Shown here: positions 1 through 8,606 of the stretch, piece after piece | Layout: each line of letters starts with the position of its first letter | How positions within the stretch are numbered: the stretch's first letter is position 1 | Assembly (NCBI GenBank): GCA_963702175.1 | Contig: OY969721.1 | Span: 496,001-560,000 of the forward strand | DNA length: 64,000 nucleotides | From: VRUE01 sp963702175 | GTDB taxonomy: Bacteria > Actinomycetota > Thermoleophilia > Solirubrobacterales > 70-9 | Direction of reading: 5' to 3' | The notes under the pieces: generated by a model | The model's input: only the letters and a program-made list of their open reading frames with translations | What the model was told of the DNA's origin: nothing | Database searches by the model: none | Program-made: the position numbers and the translations under genes

Positions 1-183
1 CACCGTGAAGGTCTCACGGGCACCGGAGCCCTGCCGCCGCAGGACGATTCCCTCGAACACCTGGGTGCGGCGGCGGTTGCCCTCGACGACTTGGAAGTGG
101 ACGCGGACGCGATCGCCTGGGCCGAAGGAGGGAAGTCCCTTCCTCAGCTGGCTCCGCTCGATGCTGTCAATAACGCTGCTCAT
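1..183 (-). CDS. rplS: 50S ribosomal protein L19, C-terminus cut by window edge
   Basis: The first 61 codons of L19 are visible, starting at ATG 183; the rest lies beyond base 1. The protein begins MSSVIDSIERSQLRKGLPSF and continues with the GDRVRVHFQVVEGNRRRTQVFEG stretch typical of bacterial L19, which sits at the 30S-50S interface. It lies 62 bp downstream of trmD on the same strand, the common rpsP-trmD-rplS order. Partial only because of the window edge. Confidence 0.93.
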   Translation of the reverse strand, partial: MSSVIDSIERSQLRKGLPSFGPGDRVRVHFQVVEGNRRRTQVFEGIVLRRQGSGARETFTV

Positions 184-190
184 TGGCGTG

Positions 191-226
191 AAAAAACCGC
201 GGGTGCCCGGGCCGGACGCCGCGCGG
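191..226 (-). terminator. Possible weak terminator/attenuator between trmD and rplS
   Basis: Read on the minus strand, a CCGCG arm, an 18-20 nt GC-rich loop and a CGCGG arm are followed directly by six T residues. This is the only stem plus T-run I see in the block. The stem is short, and it sits immediately before the rplS start, so it could be an attenuator or chance. Confidence 0.25.
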
Positions 227-245
227 TGGCGGAATGGTAGTCGAG

Positions 246-929
246 TCAGCCTTCTTCGAGGGCCCTGGCCCTGATCTTGCTCTGCTCCGCCCGCCAGAGA
301 CGCACGCGCTCGTGATCCCCCGAGACCAAGACCTCGGGCACCTCCCAGCCCCGGTAGGCGGGCGGGCGGGTGTAGTGGGGGTACTCTGGGGCACCCTCGA
401 GAATCTGGCTGAACGACTCCTCGACCGCGCTCTGCTCATGACCGAGGGCGCCGGGGAGCTTGCGCATCACTACATCGGCGAGCACCATCGCCGGCAGCTC
501 CCCCCCAGCCAGCACATAGCGGCCGATCGAGACCTCGTCGTCGGCGAAGTGCTCGTGCACCCGCTCGTCGAACCCCTCGTAGCGTCCGCAGAGCAGGGCC
601 AGGTGCGGCTCCCGGGTGAGCTCGTCCGCCAGCGCGTCGTCGAGCAGCCTGCCGGTCGGCGAAAGAAGCACAACCCGCGGCCGCTCGCCGTTCGAGTAGG
701 CGGCCTGCAACGCGGCGTCGACCACGTCGACCCGCAGCACCATCCCCGCGCCGCCGCCGTAGGGGGCATCGTCGACCTGTCCCGCCCCCAGCGGCGTCGT
801 GTCGCGGTAGTTGAAGAACCGCAGCTCATTCCCCTGAGCGAGCGCGTTCTGGACCGACCGCTGGCCGCTAAACCACTCGAACGCCTCGGGGAAGAGCGTG
901 AAGACGTCGAGCTTCACCCCGCTCCTCAA
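246..929 (-). CDS. trmD: tRNA (guanine-37-N1)-methyltransferase TrmD
   Basis: Methylates G37 of tRNAs using SAM and so prevents +1 frameshifting. The 227 residues match the usual length. The trefoil-knot SAM motifs are visible: GRYEGFDER near residue 115 and EVSIGRYVLAGGELPAMV near 132-149, followed by the LEGAPEYPHYTRP segment. ATG 929 overlaps the khpA stop as ATGA, implying translational coupling. A GTG five codons in (VKLDVFTLFPE) is an alternative start. Part of the khpA/rpsP/rplS ribosome cluster. Confidence 0.95.
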   Translation of the reverse strand: MRSGVKLDVFTLFPEAFEWFSGQRSVQNALAQGNELRFFNYRDTTPLGAGQVDDAPYGGGAGMVLRVDVVDAALQAAYSNGERPRVVLLSPTGRLLDDALADELTREPHLALLCGRYEGFDERVHEHFADDEVSIGRYVLAGGELPAMVLADVVMRKLPGALGHEQSAVEESFSQILEGAPEYPHYTRPPAYRGWEVPEVLVSGDHERVRLWRAEQSKIRARALEEG

Positions 930-1156
930 TCAAGAATGTCGACGATAACCCGGCGATCGAGGCGCACGGCGGCGGCTTTGGCGATCGTGCGGATCGCGTT
1001 GGCGATTCGCCCACCCTTGCCGATCACCCGCCCCAGGTCGTCCTCGGCAACCGAGATCTCGTAGACGAGGTCGCCATCCTCTTCGAGCTCCTCGACTTTG
1101 ACCGCCTCAGGGTCCTCGACCAGCGCCCGCACCAGGAACTCGAGCAGCTCGGTCAC
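926..1156 (-). CDS. khpA: KhpA-type KH-domain RNA-binding protein
   Basis: A 76-residue single type-II KH domain with the GxxG loop as IGKGGR at residues 45-50. KhpA (formerly YlqC) partners with KhpB/Jag in Gram-positive bacteria to bind RNA and affects cell elongation. Its position between rpsP and trmD is the conserved one. It overlaps trmD by four bases (ATGA). Confidence 0.9.
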   Translation of the reverse strand: MTELLEFLVRALVEDPEAVKVEELEEDGDLVYEISVAEDDLGRVIGKGGRIANAIRTIAKAAAVRLDRRVIVDILD

Positions 1157-1165
1157 GTCAGCAGC

Positions 1166-1420
1166 TCAGCTGCCCGAGGCGGCGATGCCCTTGGTGCGCA
1201 GCAGGTTGGCGACCGTCTCGGAGGGCTGGGCGCCGTGCTCAAGCCAGTGCTTGGCGCGCTCCTCGTCGAACTCGATCGTCGAGGGCTCGGTCTGCGGGTT
1301 GTACTGGCCGATCGTCTCGATCGTGCGCCCGTCGCGCGGCGAGCGCTTGTCGGCGACGACGATCCGCCAGATCGGGTTCTTCTTCGAACCCACTCTTCTT
1401 AGTCTGATTCGTACAGCCAT
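1166..1420 (-). CDS. rpsP: 30S ribosomal protein S16
   Basis: 84 residues beginning MAVRIRLRRVGSKKNPIWRI, with the S16 core (VVADKRSPRDGR, IGQYNP). S16 is a primary assembly protein of the 30S body. It heads the khpA-trmD-rplS run and lies 14 bp downstream of ffh, so it is probably cotranscribed with the SRP genes. Confidence 0.95.
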   Translation of the reverse strand: MAVRIRLRRVGSKKNPIWRIVVADKRSPRDGRTIETIGQYNPQTEPSTIEFDEERAKHWLEHGAQPSETVANLLRTKGIAASGS

Positions 1421-1434
1421 GGGACTGCGGCAGG

Positions 1435-2808
1435 TTAGCGCCTGCGCATCTTCGGGCGCGGTGTGCGCCCCCCGCCAGAGGCCATCTGGGCGAGCTGCTG
1501 CGGATCGGGCATCTTGCCCGAGGCGACCTGCCGCATCATCTTGCGCACCTGGTCGAACTGCTTGACCAGCTGGTTGACGTGCTGCACTTTGGTCCCCGAG
1601 CCGTTGGCGATCCGTTTGCGCCGGGAGCCCTTGATCATCCCCGGGTTGGCGCGCTCTTCCGGGGTCATCGAGAGGATGATCGCCTCGACCCGGTCGAGCT
1701 CGCCCTCGTCGACCTCGGCGTTCTTCAGCTGCTTCATCGCACCCATGCCGGGCATCATCCCGAGCAGGCCGCTAAGCGGCCCCATCTTGCGCACCTGCTG
1801 CATCTGCTGCAGGAAGTCCTCGAGGGTGAAGCGGTCGCTGCGGAGCTTCTCCTGCAGGTCGAGCGCCTGCTGCTCGTCGACCTGCTTCTCGGCTTTCTCG
1901 ATCAGGCTGAGGACGTCGCCCATGCCGAGGATCCGCGAGGCCATCCGGTCGGGGTGGAAGCGATCGAAGTCCTCGAGCTTCTCGCCAGTCGAGGCGAAGA
2001 GGATCGGCTTGCCGGTGACGGCCTTGACCGAGAGCGCAGCGCCACCGCGGGCGTCGCCGTCGAGCTTCGACATCACTACGCCGTCGAACTCGGCGGCCTC
2101 GGAGAACGCTTCGGCGACGCCGACGGCGTCCTGGCCGGTCATCGCGTCGACCACCAGCAGCACGTCGTGCGGCTTCACCTTCTTGCGGATCCGGGCCAGC
2201 TCCGCCATCAGCTCCTCATCTACGTGGAGGCGGCCGGCGGTGTCGACGATGAGGACGTCGCGGTTCTCCTCGCGGGCGCGGTCGAGCGCCCAGGCGGCTA
2301 TATCCACCGGGTCGCGATCGGTCCCCTGCTCGTAGACCGTCGCGCCGGCACGCTCGCCGACCGTGACCAGCTGGTCGACCGCGGCCGGGCGGTAGACGTC
2401 GCAGGCGGCGAGCGCGATCTGCTTGCCCGACTCACCGAGGTGGCGGGCGAGCTTGGCGCAGGCGGTGGTCTTGCCGGAACCCTGCAGGCCCGCCATCAGG
2501 ATCACCGTCGGCCCGCTGGATGCGAGAGCGAGGTCGCGACTCGCCCCGCCCATCAGCGTGGTCAGCTCCTCATTGACGATCTTCACCACCTGCTGGCCAG
2601 GATCGAGGCTCTCCAGCACCTCGGAGCCGAGGCAGCGCTCCTTCAGGGTCGCGGTGAACGACTTAACGACCTTGAAGTTGACGTCGGCCTCGAGCAGGGC
2701 GAGGCGGATCTCACGCATCGCGGCATCGACGTCAGACTCGCTCAGCTTGCCGCGCGAGCGAACGTCAGAGAGCGTCGCCTGGAGACGGTCTGAGAGCTGG
2801 TCGAACAC
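1435..2808 (-). CDS. ffh: Signal recognition particle GTPase Ffh
   Basis: SRP54-type protein that binds signal peptides and docks with FtsY for cotranslational membrane insertion. Of its 457 residues, the N domain is about 1-95 and the G domain has P-loop GLQGSGKTT at 107-115, DTAGRLHVDEEL near 190 and SKLDGDARGG near 245. The methionine-rich M domain follows from about 300 (MMPGMGAMKQL, then SRRKRIANGSG). The start is GTG. ftsY ends 11 bp upstream, so both SRP GTPases are in one transcript. Confidence 0.96.
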   Translation of the reverse strand: MFDQLSDRLQATLSDVRSRGKLSESDVDAAMREIRLALLEADVNFKVVKSFTATLKERCLGSEVLESLDPGQQVVKIVNEELTTLMGGASRDLALASSGPTVILMAGLQGSGKTTACAKLARHLGESGKQIALAACDVYRPAAVDQLVTVGERAGATVYEQGTDRDPVDIAAWALDRAREENRDVLIVDTAGRLHVDEELMAELARIRKKVKPHDVLLVVDAMTGQDAVGVAEAFSEAAEFDGVVMSKLDGDARGGAALSVKAVTGKPILFASTGEKLEDFDRFHPDRMASRILGMGDVLSLIEKAEKQVDEQQALDLQEKLRSDRFTLEDFLQQMQQVRKMGPLSGLLGMMPGMGAMKQLKNAEVDEGELDRVEAIILSMTPEERANPGMIKGSRRKRIANGSGTKVQHVNQLVKQFDQVRKMMRQVASGKMPDPQQLAQMASGGGRTPRPKMRRR

Positions 2809-2819
2809 CGCAACCCAGG

Positions 2820-3818
2820 CTACTCGCCGAGCAGAGCGCGGGCGAAGTCGGTGGGGTCGAACGGGCGCAGGTCCTCGAGCGACTCGCCAGTGCCGATTAG
2901 CTTCACGGGGATGCCAAGCTCGCTGGCGATCGCCAGCACGATGCCGCCCTTGGCGGTGCCGTCCAGCTTGGTGAGCACGACCCCGTCGACCTCGGCGGCC
3001 TCGGCGAAGACCTTTGCCTGGCGCAGCCCGTTCTGCCCGGTTGTCGCGTCGATCGTCAGCAGCGTCTCGTGCGGCGCCCCTGGCATCTGCTTGTCGATCA
3101 CCCGCCGCACCTTGGCCAACTCGTCCATCAGGTTGCCCTGGGTGTGGAGGCGCCCCGCGGTGTCGATGATCGCCACGTCGGCGTCGCGGGCGCGGGCGGC
3201 GGCGACGGCATCAAAGGCAACCGACCCGGGGTCGGCGCCGGAGTCGGCCCGCACCAGATCAGCGCCGGCCCGCTGCGCCCACTCGGCGAGCTGCTCGCTC
3301 GCGGCGGCGCGGTAGGTGTCGGCGGCACCGAGGACCACAGAGAGGCTGAACTCCTGCGAAAGGTGCCAGGCGACCTTGCCGATCGTCGTCGTCTTGCCGG
3401 TGCCGTTGACACCGACCATCAAGACCACGGCGGGCTGGGCGCTGAGGTCGATCGGAGCGCGGCCAGTGGCTGCCACCTCGGCGACGATCTCGATCAGGCG
3501 GTCGCGGACGGCGGCGCCGTCGGCCGGCACGGTCCCCGCCTCGACCTCGCGCTCGAGGCGCTCGACGATCGCGGCGGTGGTCGGCGCTCCGGCGTCGGCG
3601 AAGATCAGCGCCTCCTCCAGCCGCTCCCAGGTTTCCTCGTCGATGCGGTCGAAGAGACTGGCCGAGACCTCCTCGGTGAGCGCCTGACGGCTTTTCGAGA
3701 GGCTCTCGCGTAGGCGGCGGAAGACCCCCCGCCGCTCCTCGGACTGCTCAGCTTCCGCCGAGGCGTTCGCGCTCTCGCGCGAACCGAGGTTGAGTATCTC
3801 CTGCCAGCTGGTCGCCAT
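2820..3818 (-). CDS. ftsY: SRP receptor GTPase FtsY
   Basis: Membrane-associated GTPase partner of Ffh. Of 332 residues, only about 30 form a small acidic N-terminal tail before the N domain (VFRRLRESLSKSRQAL). The G domain shows GVNGTGKTTTIGK at 136-148, DTAGRLHTQGNL and TKLDGTAKGG. The ATG start lies 71 bp inside the 3' end of the upstream acyltransferase gene. I saw no good start after that stop (the codon at the V of VFRRL is GTC), so the overlap looks real. Confidence 0.93.
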   Translation of the reverse strand: MATSWQEILNLGSRESANASAEAEQSEERRGVFRRLRESLSKSRQALTEEVSASLFDRIDEETWERLEEALIFADAGAPTTAAIVERLEREVEAGTVPADGAAVRDRLIEIVAEVAATGRAPIDLSAQPAVVLMVGVNGTGKTTTIGKVAWHLSQEFSLSVVLGAADTYRAAASEQLAEWAQRAGADLVRADSGADPGSVAFDAVAAARARDADVAIIDTAGRLHTQGNLMDELAKVRRVIDKQMPGAPHETLLTIDATTGQNGLRQAKVFAEAAEVDGVVLTKLDGTAKGGIVLAIASELGIPVKLIGTGESLEDLRPFDPTDFARALLGE

Positions 3819-5238
3819 CGGACTTGTCGGGGGAGGCTATCCGGGCGGCGGCGAGGAGCTCCTCCACGGCCTCGTCGAGATAAGGCGAGAGCTGCTCCGC
3901 ATCCGGCATCGCGACGCGGTCGGCCAGGATCCCGAAGTTGACCTGGCCGTTGTAGCTGATGATCGCGATCGCCAAGGCGTGGCGGCGAGCGAGGAAGCCG
4001 ATCGGGAAGACGCCTGTGAGCTCACGCCCGAGGATGTAGAAGGGAACCTGCGGGCCGGGGAAGTTGGTGACGAGGAGGTTGAAGAGGCGGGTCGAGAAGT
4101 TGATCGCGGCGGTCGGCGAGAGCAGCAGCGGTGGGGCGAAGTCGCGGAACCAGTCGTTGAGGCCCCAGATCGCTTCCGCTCCCAGCGGCTGCTTAGAGTC
4201 CTTCAACCCCTCCATCGCCTCGCGCACGACTTGCAGCCGCTCTACCGGGTCAGCGACACCCACCGGGAGTGGCCCGCGCATCGCAGTGAGTTTGTTGCCG
4301 AGCTCGCCGTGCTCGTTCAGGGTGCGGATCGAGACGGGGACGAGCGCCTTCAGTTCCATCCCCTCGGTATCGACGTCATGGTCGTGGAGCCAGCGCCGCA
4401 GGGCTCCGGCGGTCGCCGAGAGGATGACGTCGTTGACGGTCACCCTCAGGGCATTCTTGACCAGCTTGAAGTCGGCGAGCGTGAAGCCAGCCCAGGAGAA
4501 GCTCCGCTCGGTGGATATCTCGACGTTGAGCGGCACCTTCGGCGCGGGTCGGGCCAGGTTCCAGGTCACCTCCCAGAGCCCTATGAGGCCATCCGCCGCG
4601 CGCTTCCTCGCTCGCGCGGGCTGGCGAGCCGCCCTGCGCAGCCAGCGCCCCAGGCGCCTCACGGTCGCCCAGATGCCGGTCACGACGTGGACGACCAAGC
4701 CCACGGCGGAGGGCGTCTTGTGCGGGTCCCAGGGCGCCTCCTCGCGGGAGGGCTCGGACTTCTGCTCGACGTCAAAGAGGAGCGTGCCGATGTCGACTGC
4801 CGAGAACCCGTCGGCCATCGCGTGGTGGGTCTTGTAGACGATCGCGAAGCGATCGTCGGCGAAGCCCTCGACCAGGACCAGCTCCCAGAGCGGCTTGGAG
4901 CGGTCGAGTGGCGGCGAGAGGATCTCGCCGACGAGGTCGTGGAACTCGGCATCGCCTCCGGGCGCGGGAAGGCTGACCCGGCTCAGGTGGTTGGCGAGGT
5001 CGAAGTCGCGGTCGTCGACCCAGAAGGGGGTGCCGAGGCGCAACGGCGGAAAAGCCAGCCGCTGGCGAAGTCGCGGCAGGAGGTGGAGGCGGCTGCGGAT
5101 GTGGGCGTCGAAGTCCCCGTGGCTGGGCGGCTCGCCGGTGCAGACCAGCACGGCGCCGATCGCCATATGCCCGTTAGACCTCTCGTTGGTCAGGAACGAC
5201 GTGTCAAACGACGTCAGCCTGTCCATGTGGCGTTGCAT
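3748..5238 (-). CDS. WS/DGAT-type acyltransferase (wax ester synthase / diacylglycerol acyltransferase)
   Basis: 496-residue member of the actinobacterial WS/DGAT family, which uses acyl-CoA to make triacylglycerol or wax esters. The catalytic HHxxxDG motif is HHAMADG at residues 138-144, preceded by SKPLWELVLVEG; the family motif NDVILS follows near residue 275. The start ATG 5238 has a strong ribosome-binding site (AGGAGAGGAGGGTC directly upstream). It sits between smc and ftsY, which are usually adjacent, and overlaps ftsY. Which lipid it makes cannot be told from sequence. Confidence 0.9.
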   Translation of the reverse strand: MQRHMDRLTSFDTSFLTNERSNGHMAIGAVLVCTGEPPSHGDFDAHIRSRLHLLPRLRQRLAFPPLRLGTPFWVDDRDFDLANHLSRVSLPAPGGDAEFHDLVGEILSPPLDRSKPLWELVLVEGFADDRFAIVYKTHHAMADGFSAVDIGTLLFDVEQKSEPSREEAPWDPHKTPSAVGLVVHVVTGIWATVRRLGRWLRRAARQPARARKRAADGLIGLWEVTWNLARPAPKVPLNVEISTERSFSWAGFTLADFKLVKNALRVTVNDVILSATAGALRRWLHDHDVDTEGMELKALVPVSIRTLNEHGELGNKLTAMRGPLPVGVADPVERLQVVREAMEGLKDSKQPLGAEAIWGLNDWFRDFAPPLLLSPTAAINFSTRLFNLLVTNFPGPQVPFYILGRELTGVFPIGFLARRHALAIAIISYNGQVNFGILADRVAMPDAEQLSPYLDEAVEELLAAARIASPDKSDGDQLAGDTQPRFARERERLGGS

Positions 5239-5298
5239 GACCCTCCTCTCCTGCGCCGAGTATCCAACGTAGCGGAGCAGTACTGCATAAACGGAGGG

Positions 5299-5416
5299 TT
5301 AAGGCCCATCCCGGCAGGGGTTCCACTTAACTTTTTCGGAGAGTGGCCGGTGCCGTCCGAGACGCGGACGGCCGAAAAAGTACAAGACGTTCCACCCCTA
5401 CCGGGATGGGCCTTAA
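5299..5416. repeat. Nested palindrome, family D copy 1 (smc 3' end)
   Basis: Outer arms of 22 bp at 5299-5320 and 5395-5416 pair with one mismatch. Inside them are 10-bp arms ACTTTTTCGG/CCGAAAAAGT, and inside those an 8-bp hairpin GCCGTCCG/CGGACGGC. The right outer arm contains the smc stop codon, so it would form a long hairpin at the end of the smc mRNA. The inner core recurs at 11236-11290 with different outer arms. Confidence 0.8.
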
Positions 5417-7839
5417 GCAGCTTCGATCCTGCTGTCAGGTGCGGGGCGTTCAGTCGCCGGCGTCTCACCTATGAGGCCCGGAGCCGGGCCGGGCTCTTCC
5501 TCCTCGGCCACGCCGGCGAAGGGGGGTGGGGCGATCGCGTCCTCCGCTTCGCGGGGCAGACGGCGCGAGACGACCTTGGTGACACCGTCATCGCCCATCG
5601 TCACGCCGTAGAGGACGTCGGCGGCGTCCATCGTCCGCTTCTGGTGGGTGACGATGACGAACTGGGCGCGATCCGAGAAGCGGCGGATCAGCTGCAGGAA
5701 GCGGTCGATGTTGGCGTCGTCGAGTGCCGCCTCGACCTCGTCGAGGATGTAGAAGGGGCAGGGCCGGGCGAGGAAGACGGCAAAGACGAAGGCTAGCGCG
5801 ACCAGTGACTTCTCACCGCCGGAGAGCAGCGAGAGCTTACGGGTCGACTTGCCCGCCGGGGTCACCTCGATCTCGACCCCGAGCTCCTCGCGTTCTTCCT
5901 CGGTCTCCTCCTCGTCCTCAGTGCCCGCTCCCTCGGCAGCATCCTCGGCATTGCGGACCGCGCGCAAGGCGACGCGGCGCAGCCGCCCACGGCCGCCGGG
6001 GAAGAGGTGCTCGACCATCTCCTCGAAGTTCTTCGCCGTGCCCTCGAAGGTCTGCTCGAAGGCGCGCTCGATCTCGCGGTCGATGTCGCGGATCAGCGCC
6101 TCCAGCTCATGCATCCCCCGCTCCGTGTCCTCGCGCTGGGCCTGCAGCGTCTCGACGTGGTCGCGCGCCTCCTCATACTCGCGCTCGGCCAGCGGATTGA
6201 CCGGACCGATCTGGGCGCGGCGACGCTCCAAGCGTTCGAGCCGGCGGTCGATCTCGGCCCGCTCCTCCTCGCCAACCGGCTGCTCCCAGCTCTCAATCGA
6301 CTCGCCGAGCCGCTCGACGATCGCGGCCAGATCTTTCGCCGCCTCGGAGCGGCGGTCGCCGAGATGGGCGGCTTCGACCTCCGCCGCGGTCAGCTTGTCG
6401 GAGGCGGTCTTCATCTCCGCCTGCAGCTCGTACTCGCGCTGCGAGCAGGCGCGCATCTCCTCGGCGATCTCGTCGCCGTCACCGGCGTCGCCGACGACGC
6501 GGCCCTCGATCCGCTCGACCCGGGCGCGAATCGCCGCCTCGGTGACGAGGGCGGCCTCTGCCGCGGCCTTGACGTCATCGAGCAGCGCCTCGCCAGCGGC
6601 GAGCCGCGTCCGCAGCGCCTCCCGGTGGCGCTCGCCAAGCAGTCCCTGCGCCCGCCGCGCGTGGCGCGCCGCTCGCTCGGCGCCGCTTCGGACCGCGTCG
6701 AGCGCCTTCTCGCGGGTCGGCTCGGCGGCGTCGGTGGAGCGGGCCTGCGCCAACCCCTCGGCGGCCCCGGCGAGACCGGACTCGACCTCAGCCAACTCCT
6801 CCTCCAGCTTGCGGCTGCGCTCGCCGGGGGCGGCGCCGGCACCGATGTCGAGGGTCAGCGGACCGAGCTCGGCCCGCAGCGACTCGATTCCGGCAGCGAG
6901 CTCACGCTCGCGATCGGCGAGGCTCGCGCCCCTCACCGCGATCCGCTGCTGCTCGCCGCGCAGGCTGGTCAGCTGGCCCCAGGCCTGGGTGCGCTCGCGA
7001 TCGCGGGCCGCGAAGCGCTCCTCCGCCTCCCGACGCCGCTCGCTGACCTCGGTTAGGCGACGCTCGATCTCTGCCCGCTCGGCCCGGGCCTGCTCCGCCA
7101 CCCGCTGGGCAGCCAGCGCTCGGTCCTCGCCGCTGCGCAACTCCTCGGAGACCAGGTGGCCGCGCAACTCCAGTTCCTCGCGCTCGATTCGCGCGCCTAG
7201 CTCGGCGGCCTGCGCCTGGCGCTTGAGCGGTCGCAACCGACTGCGCGCCTCGCGCTCGAGGTCGAGCGCCCGGTCGAGGTTGTCGCGGGCGGCGCGCAGC
7301 TTCAGCTCGGCGCGGCGGCGGCGCTTGCGGTGCTTGCCCAGCCCGGCCGCCTCCTCGATCAGGAGGCGGCGCTCGCGCGGCTTCGAGTGCACGATCGACT
7401 CGACCCTCCCCTGGCTGATCACCGAGTGCATCTCCCGCCCGAGGTTGGCGTCGGAGAGGACCTCGACCACGTCGACGAGGCGGCAGCGGGCGCCGTTGAG
7501 GCGGTATCCGCCGTCCCCGGCGCGATCGAGGCGACGGCTGACCGCGATCTCGGAGAGCTCGGTGGCGGCGCGGCCCTCGGAATTGTCGATCACCACCTCG
7601 ACCTCGGCGGCGCGACGCTGGCCAACCCCCTTGCCGCCAGCCGAGATCACATCCTGCATCGAGGCGCCGCGAATCGCGCCGGGGCTCTGCTCTCCCAGCG
7701 CCCACAGCACCGCGTCGGTGATGTTCGACTTGCCGGAGCCGTTGGGGCCGACGATCACGCTGACGCCAGGCGAGAACTCCAGCCTCGCCCGCTCGGGGAA
7801 CGACTTGAACCCCTTCATCTCGATCGATCTCAGATACAT
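5413..7839 (-). CDS. smc: Chromosome partition protein SMC, short form apparently lacking the hinge
   Basis: Structural-maintenance-of-chromosomes ATPase; with ScpA and ScpB (both in this window) it forms the bacterial condensin. The N-terminal head is complete (MYLRSIEMKGFKSFPERA, Walker A GPNGSGKSNI near 32-41), and the C-terminal head has the LSGGEKSLVALAF signature and Walker B FYILDEVEAALDD. It is only 808 residues, against about 1150-1200 usually. Coiled coil runs from about 165 to 570 without a recognisable globular hinge. The reading frame is open throughout, so this looks like a compact protein and not a broken gene. Confidence 0.9.
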   Translation of the reverse strand: MYLRSIEMKGFKSFPERARLEFSPGVSVIVGPNGSGKSNITDAVLWALGEQSPGAIRGASMQDVISAGGKGVGQRRAAEVEVVIDNSEGRAATELSEIAVSRRLDRAGDGGYRLNGARCRLVDVVEVLSDANLGREMHSVISQGRVESIVHSKPRERRLLIEEAAGLGKHRKRRRRAELKLRAARDNLDRALDLEREARSRLRPLKRQAQAAELGARIEREELELRGHLVSEELRSGEDRALAAQRVAEQARAERAEIERRLTEVSERRREAEERFAARDRERTQAWGQLTSLRGEQQRIAVRGASLADRERELAAGIESLRAELGPLTLDIGAGAAPGERSRKLEEELAEVESGLAGAAEGLAQARSTDAAEPTREKALDAVRSGAERAARHARRAQGLLGERHREALRTRLAAGEALLDDVKAAAEAALVTEAAIRARVERIEGRVVGDAGDGDEIAEEMRACSQREYELQAEMKTASDKLTAAEVEAAHLGDRRSEAAKDLAAIVERLGESIESWEQPVGEEERAEIDRRLERLERRRAQIGPVNPLAEREYEEARDHVETLQAQREDTERGMHELEALIRDIDREIERAFEQTFEGTAKNFEEMVEHLFPGGRGRLRRVALRAVRNAEDAAEGAGTEDEEETEEEREELGVEIEVTPAGKSTRKLSLLSGGEKSLVALAFVFAVFLARPCPFYILDEVEAALDDANIDRFLQLIRRFSDRAQFVIVTHQKRTMDAADVLYGVTMGDDGVTKVVSRRLPREAEDAIAPPPFAGVAEEEEPGPAPGLIGETPATERPAPDSRIEAA

Positions 7840-7919
7840 CTCAGCTCAGCCTTGGTCTCGCACGGAAGCGTGTCGGTGGACAGGGTAAGGCTCGCGGGTG
7901 GGCCGGACGCGAAGCACGC

Positions 7920-8606
7920 CTAGACGTCTTCCAGCTGCCGAAGCGCTTCCTCCGCGGCGGCCTGCTCGGCCGCCTTCTTGCTCCTGCCCTCTCCCCTGCC
8001 CACTTGCTCGGAGTCGACGATCGCCTCGACCTCGAAGGTCCGCTTGTGCGGCGGACCCGCTTCGGCGATCACTCGGTAGCTGACCCGTGCCTGGCGACGC
8101 GCCAGCAGCTCCTGCAGCGCCGACTTGAAGTCGGTCGTCGTCTCGGCCGCGAGCTCGACCCGGGCGGTGAAGGCGCCGGCGACCGCCGCCGCGGTGCGCT
8201 CGTAGCCGAAAGCGAGGAAGCAGGCTCCGATCAACGCCTCGGTCACCTCTGGGAGGGGGCGCTCGCCGGCGAGCAGCACCGCTGCCGGGATCGCCTCCTC
8301 GCGCTCCGGCTCGGCCTCTTCAAGCATCTTCGGGACGCCGAGCTCACGCCCGACCTCGGCGCAGGAAACGCCGCTCACCGCCTGGTTGTGGATCTTGGTC
8401 AGCCCGCCGGCATCGACCGCGGCGAAGCGCTCCAAGAGGTCGGATGCGACGGTCAGCGCGAGCACGCTGTCGCCGAGGTAGGCAAGGCGCTCGTAGGAGT
8501 CGACCCGGTCCTCGGTCCAAGAGGAGTGGGTCAGTGCCTGCCGGCGCAGGTCGTCGGGCAGGCCCTCGACCAGCTCGGCCAGCGTGCCCTGCGACGAAGC
8601 CGTCAA
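7920..8606 (-). CDS. rnc: Ribonuclease III with atypical metal-site residues
   Basis: Double-strand-specific endoribonuclease. Of 228 residues, the RNase III domain is about 1-145 and the dsRNA-binding domain about 155-228 (DFKSALQELLARR, then GEGRSKKAAEQAAAEEAL). The signature normally read as ERLEFLGDS is ERLAYLGDS here (Ala42 for Glu), and the second acidic motif is EVTE (Glu120 for the usual Asp), with Glu123 kept. The start is probably TTG 8606, overlapping the acpP stop as TTGA. Order acpP-rnc-smc is conserved. Confidence 0.88.
   Translation of the reverse strand: MTASSQGTLAELVEGLPDDLRRQALTHSSWTEDRVDSYERLAYLGDSVLALTVASDLLERFAAVDAGGLTKIHNQAVSGVSCAEVGRELGVPKMLEEAEPEREEAIPAAVLLAGERPLPEVTEALIGACFLAFGYERTAAAVAGAFTARVELAAETTTDFKSALQELLARRQARVSYRVIAEAGPPHKRTFEVEAIVDSEQVGRGEGRSKKAAEQAAAEEALRQLEDV

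Noticed and set aside
221..240. GCGGTGGCGGAATGGTAG resembles the 5' end of a tRNA-Leu
   Set aside because: It runs into the 3' end of trmD and no anticodon arm, T-arm or acceptor partner follows.
3790..5796. Long plus-strand open frame antisense to the acyltransferase and smc
   Set aside because: No recognisable motif; it is a typical by-product of high-GC codon bias.
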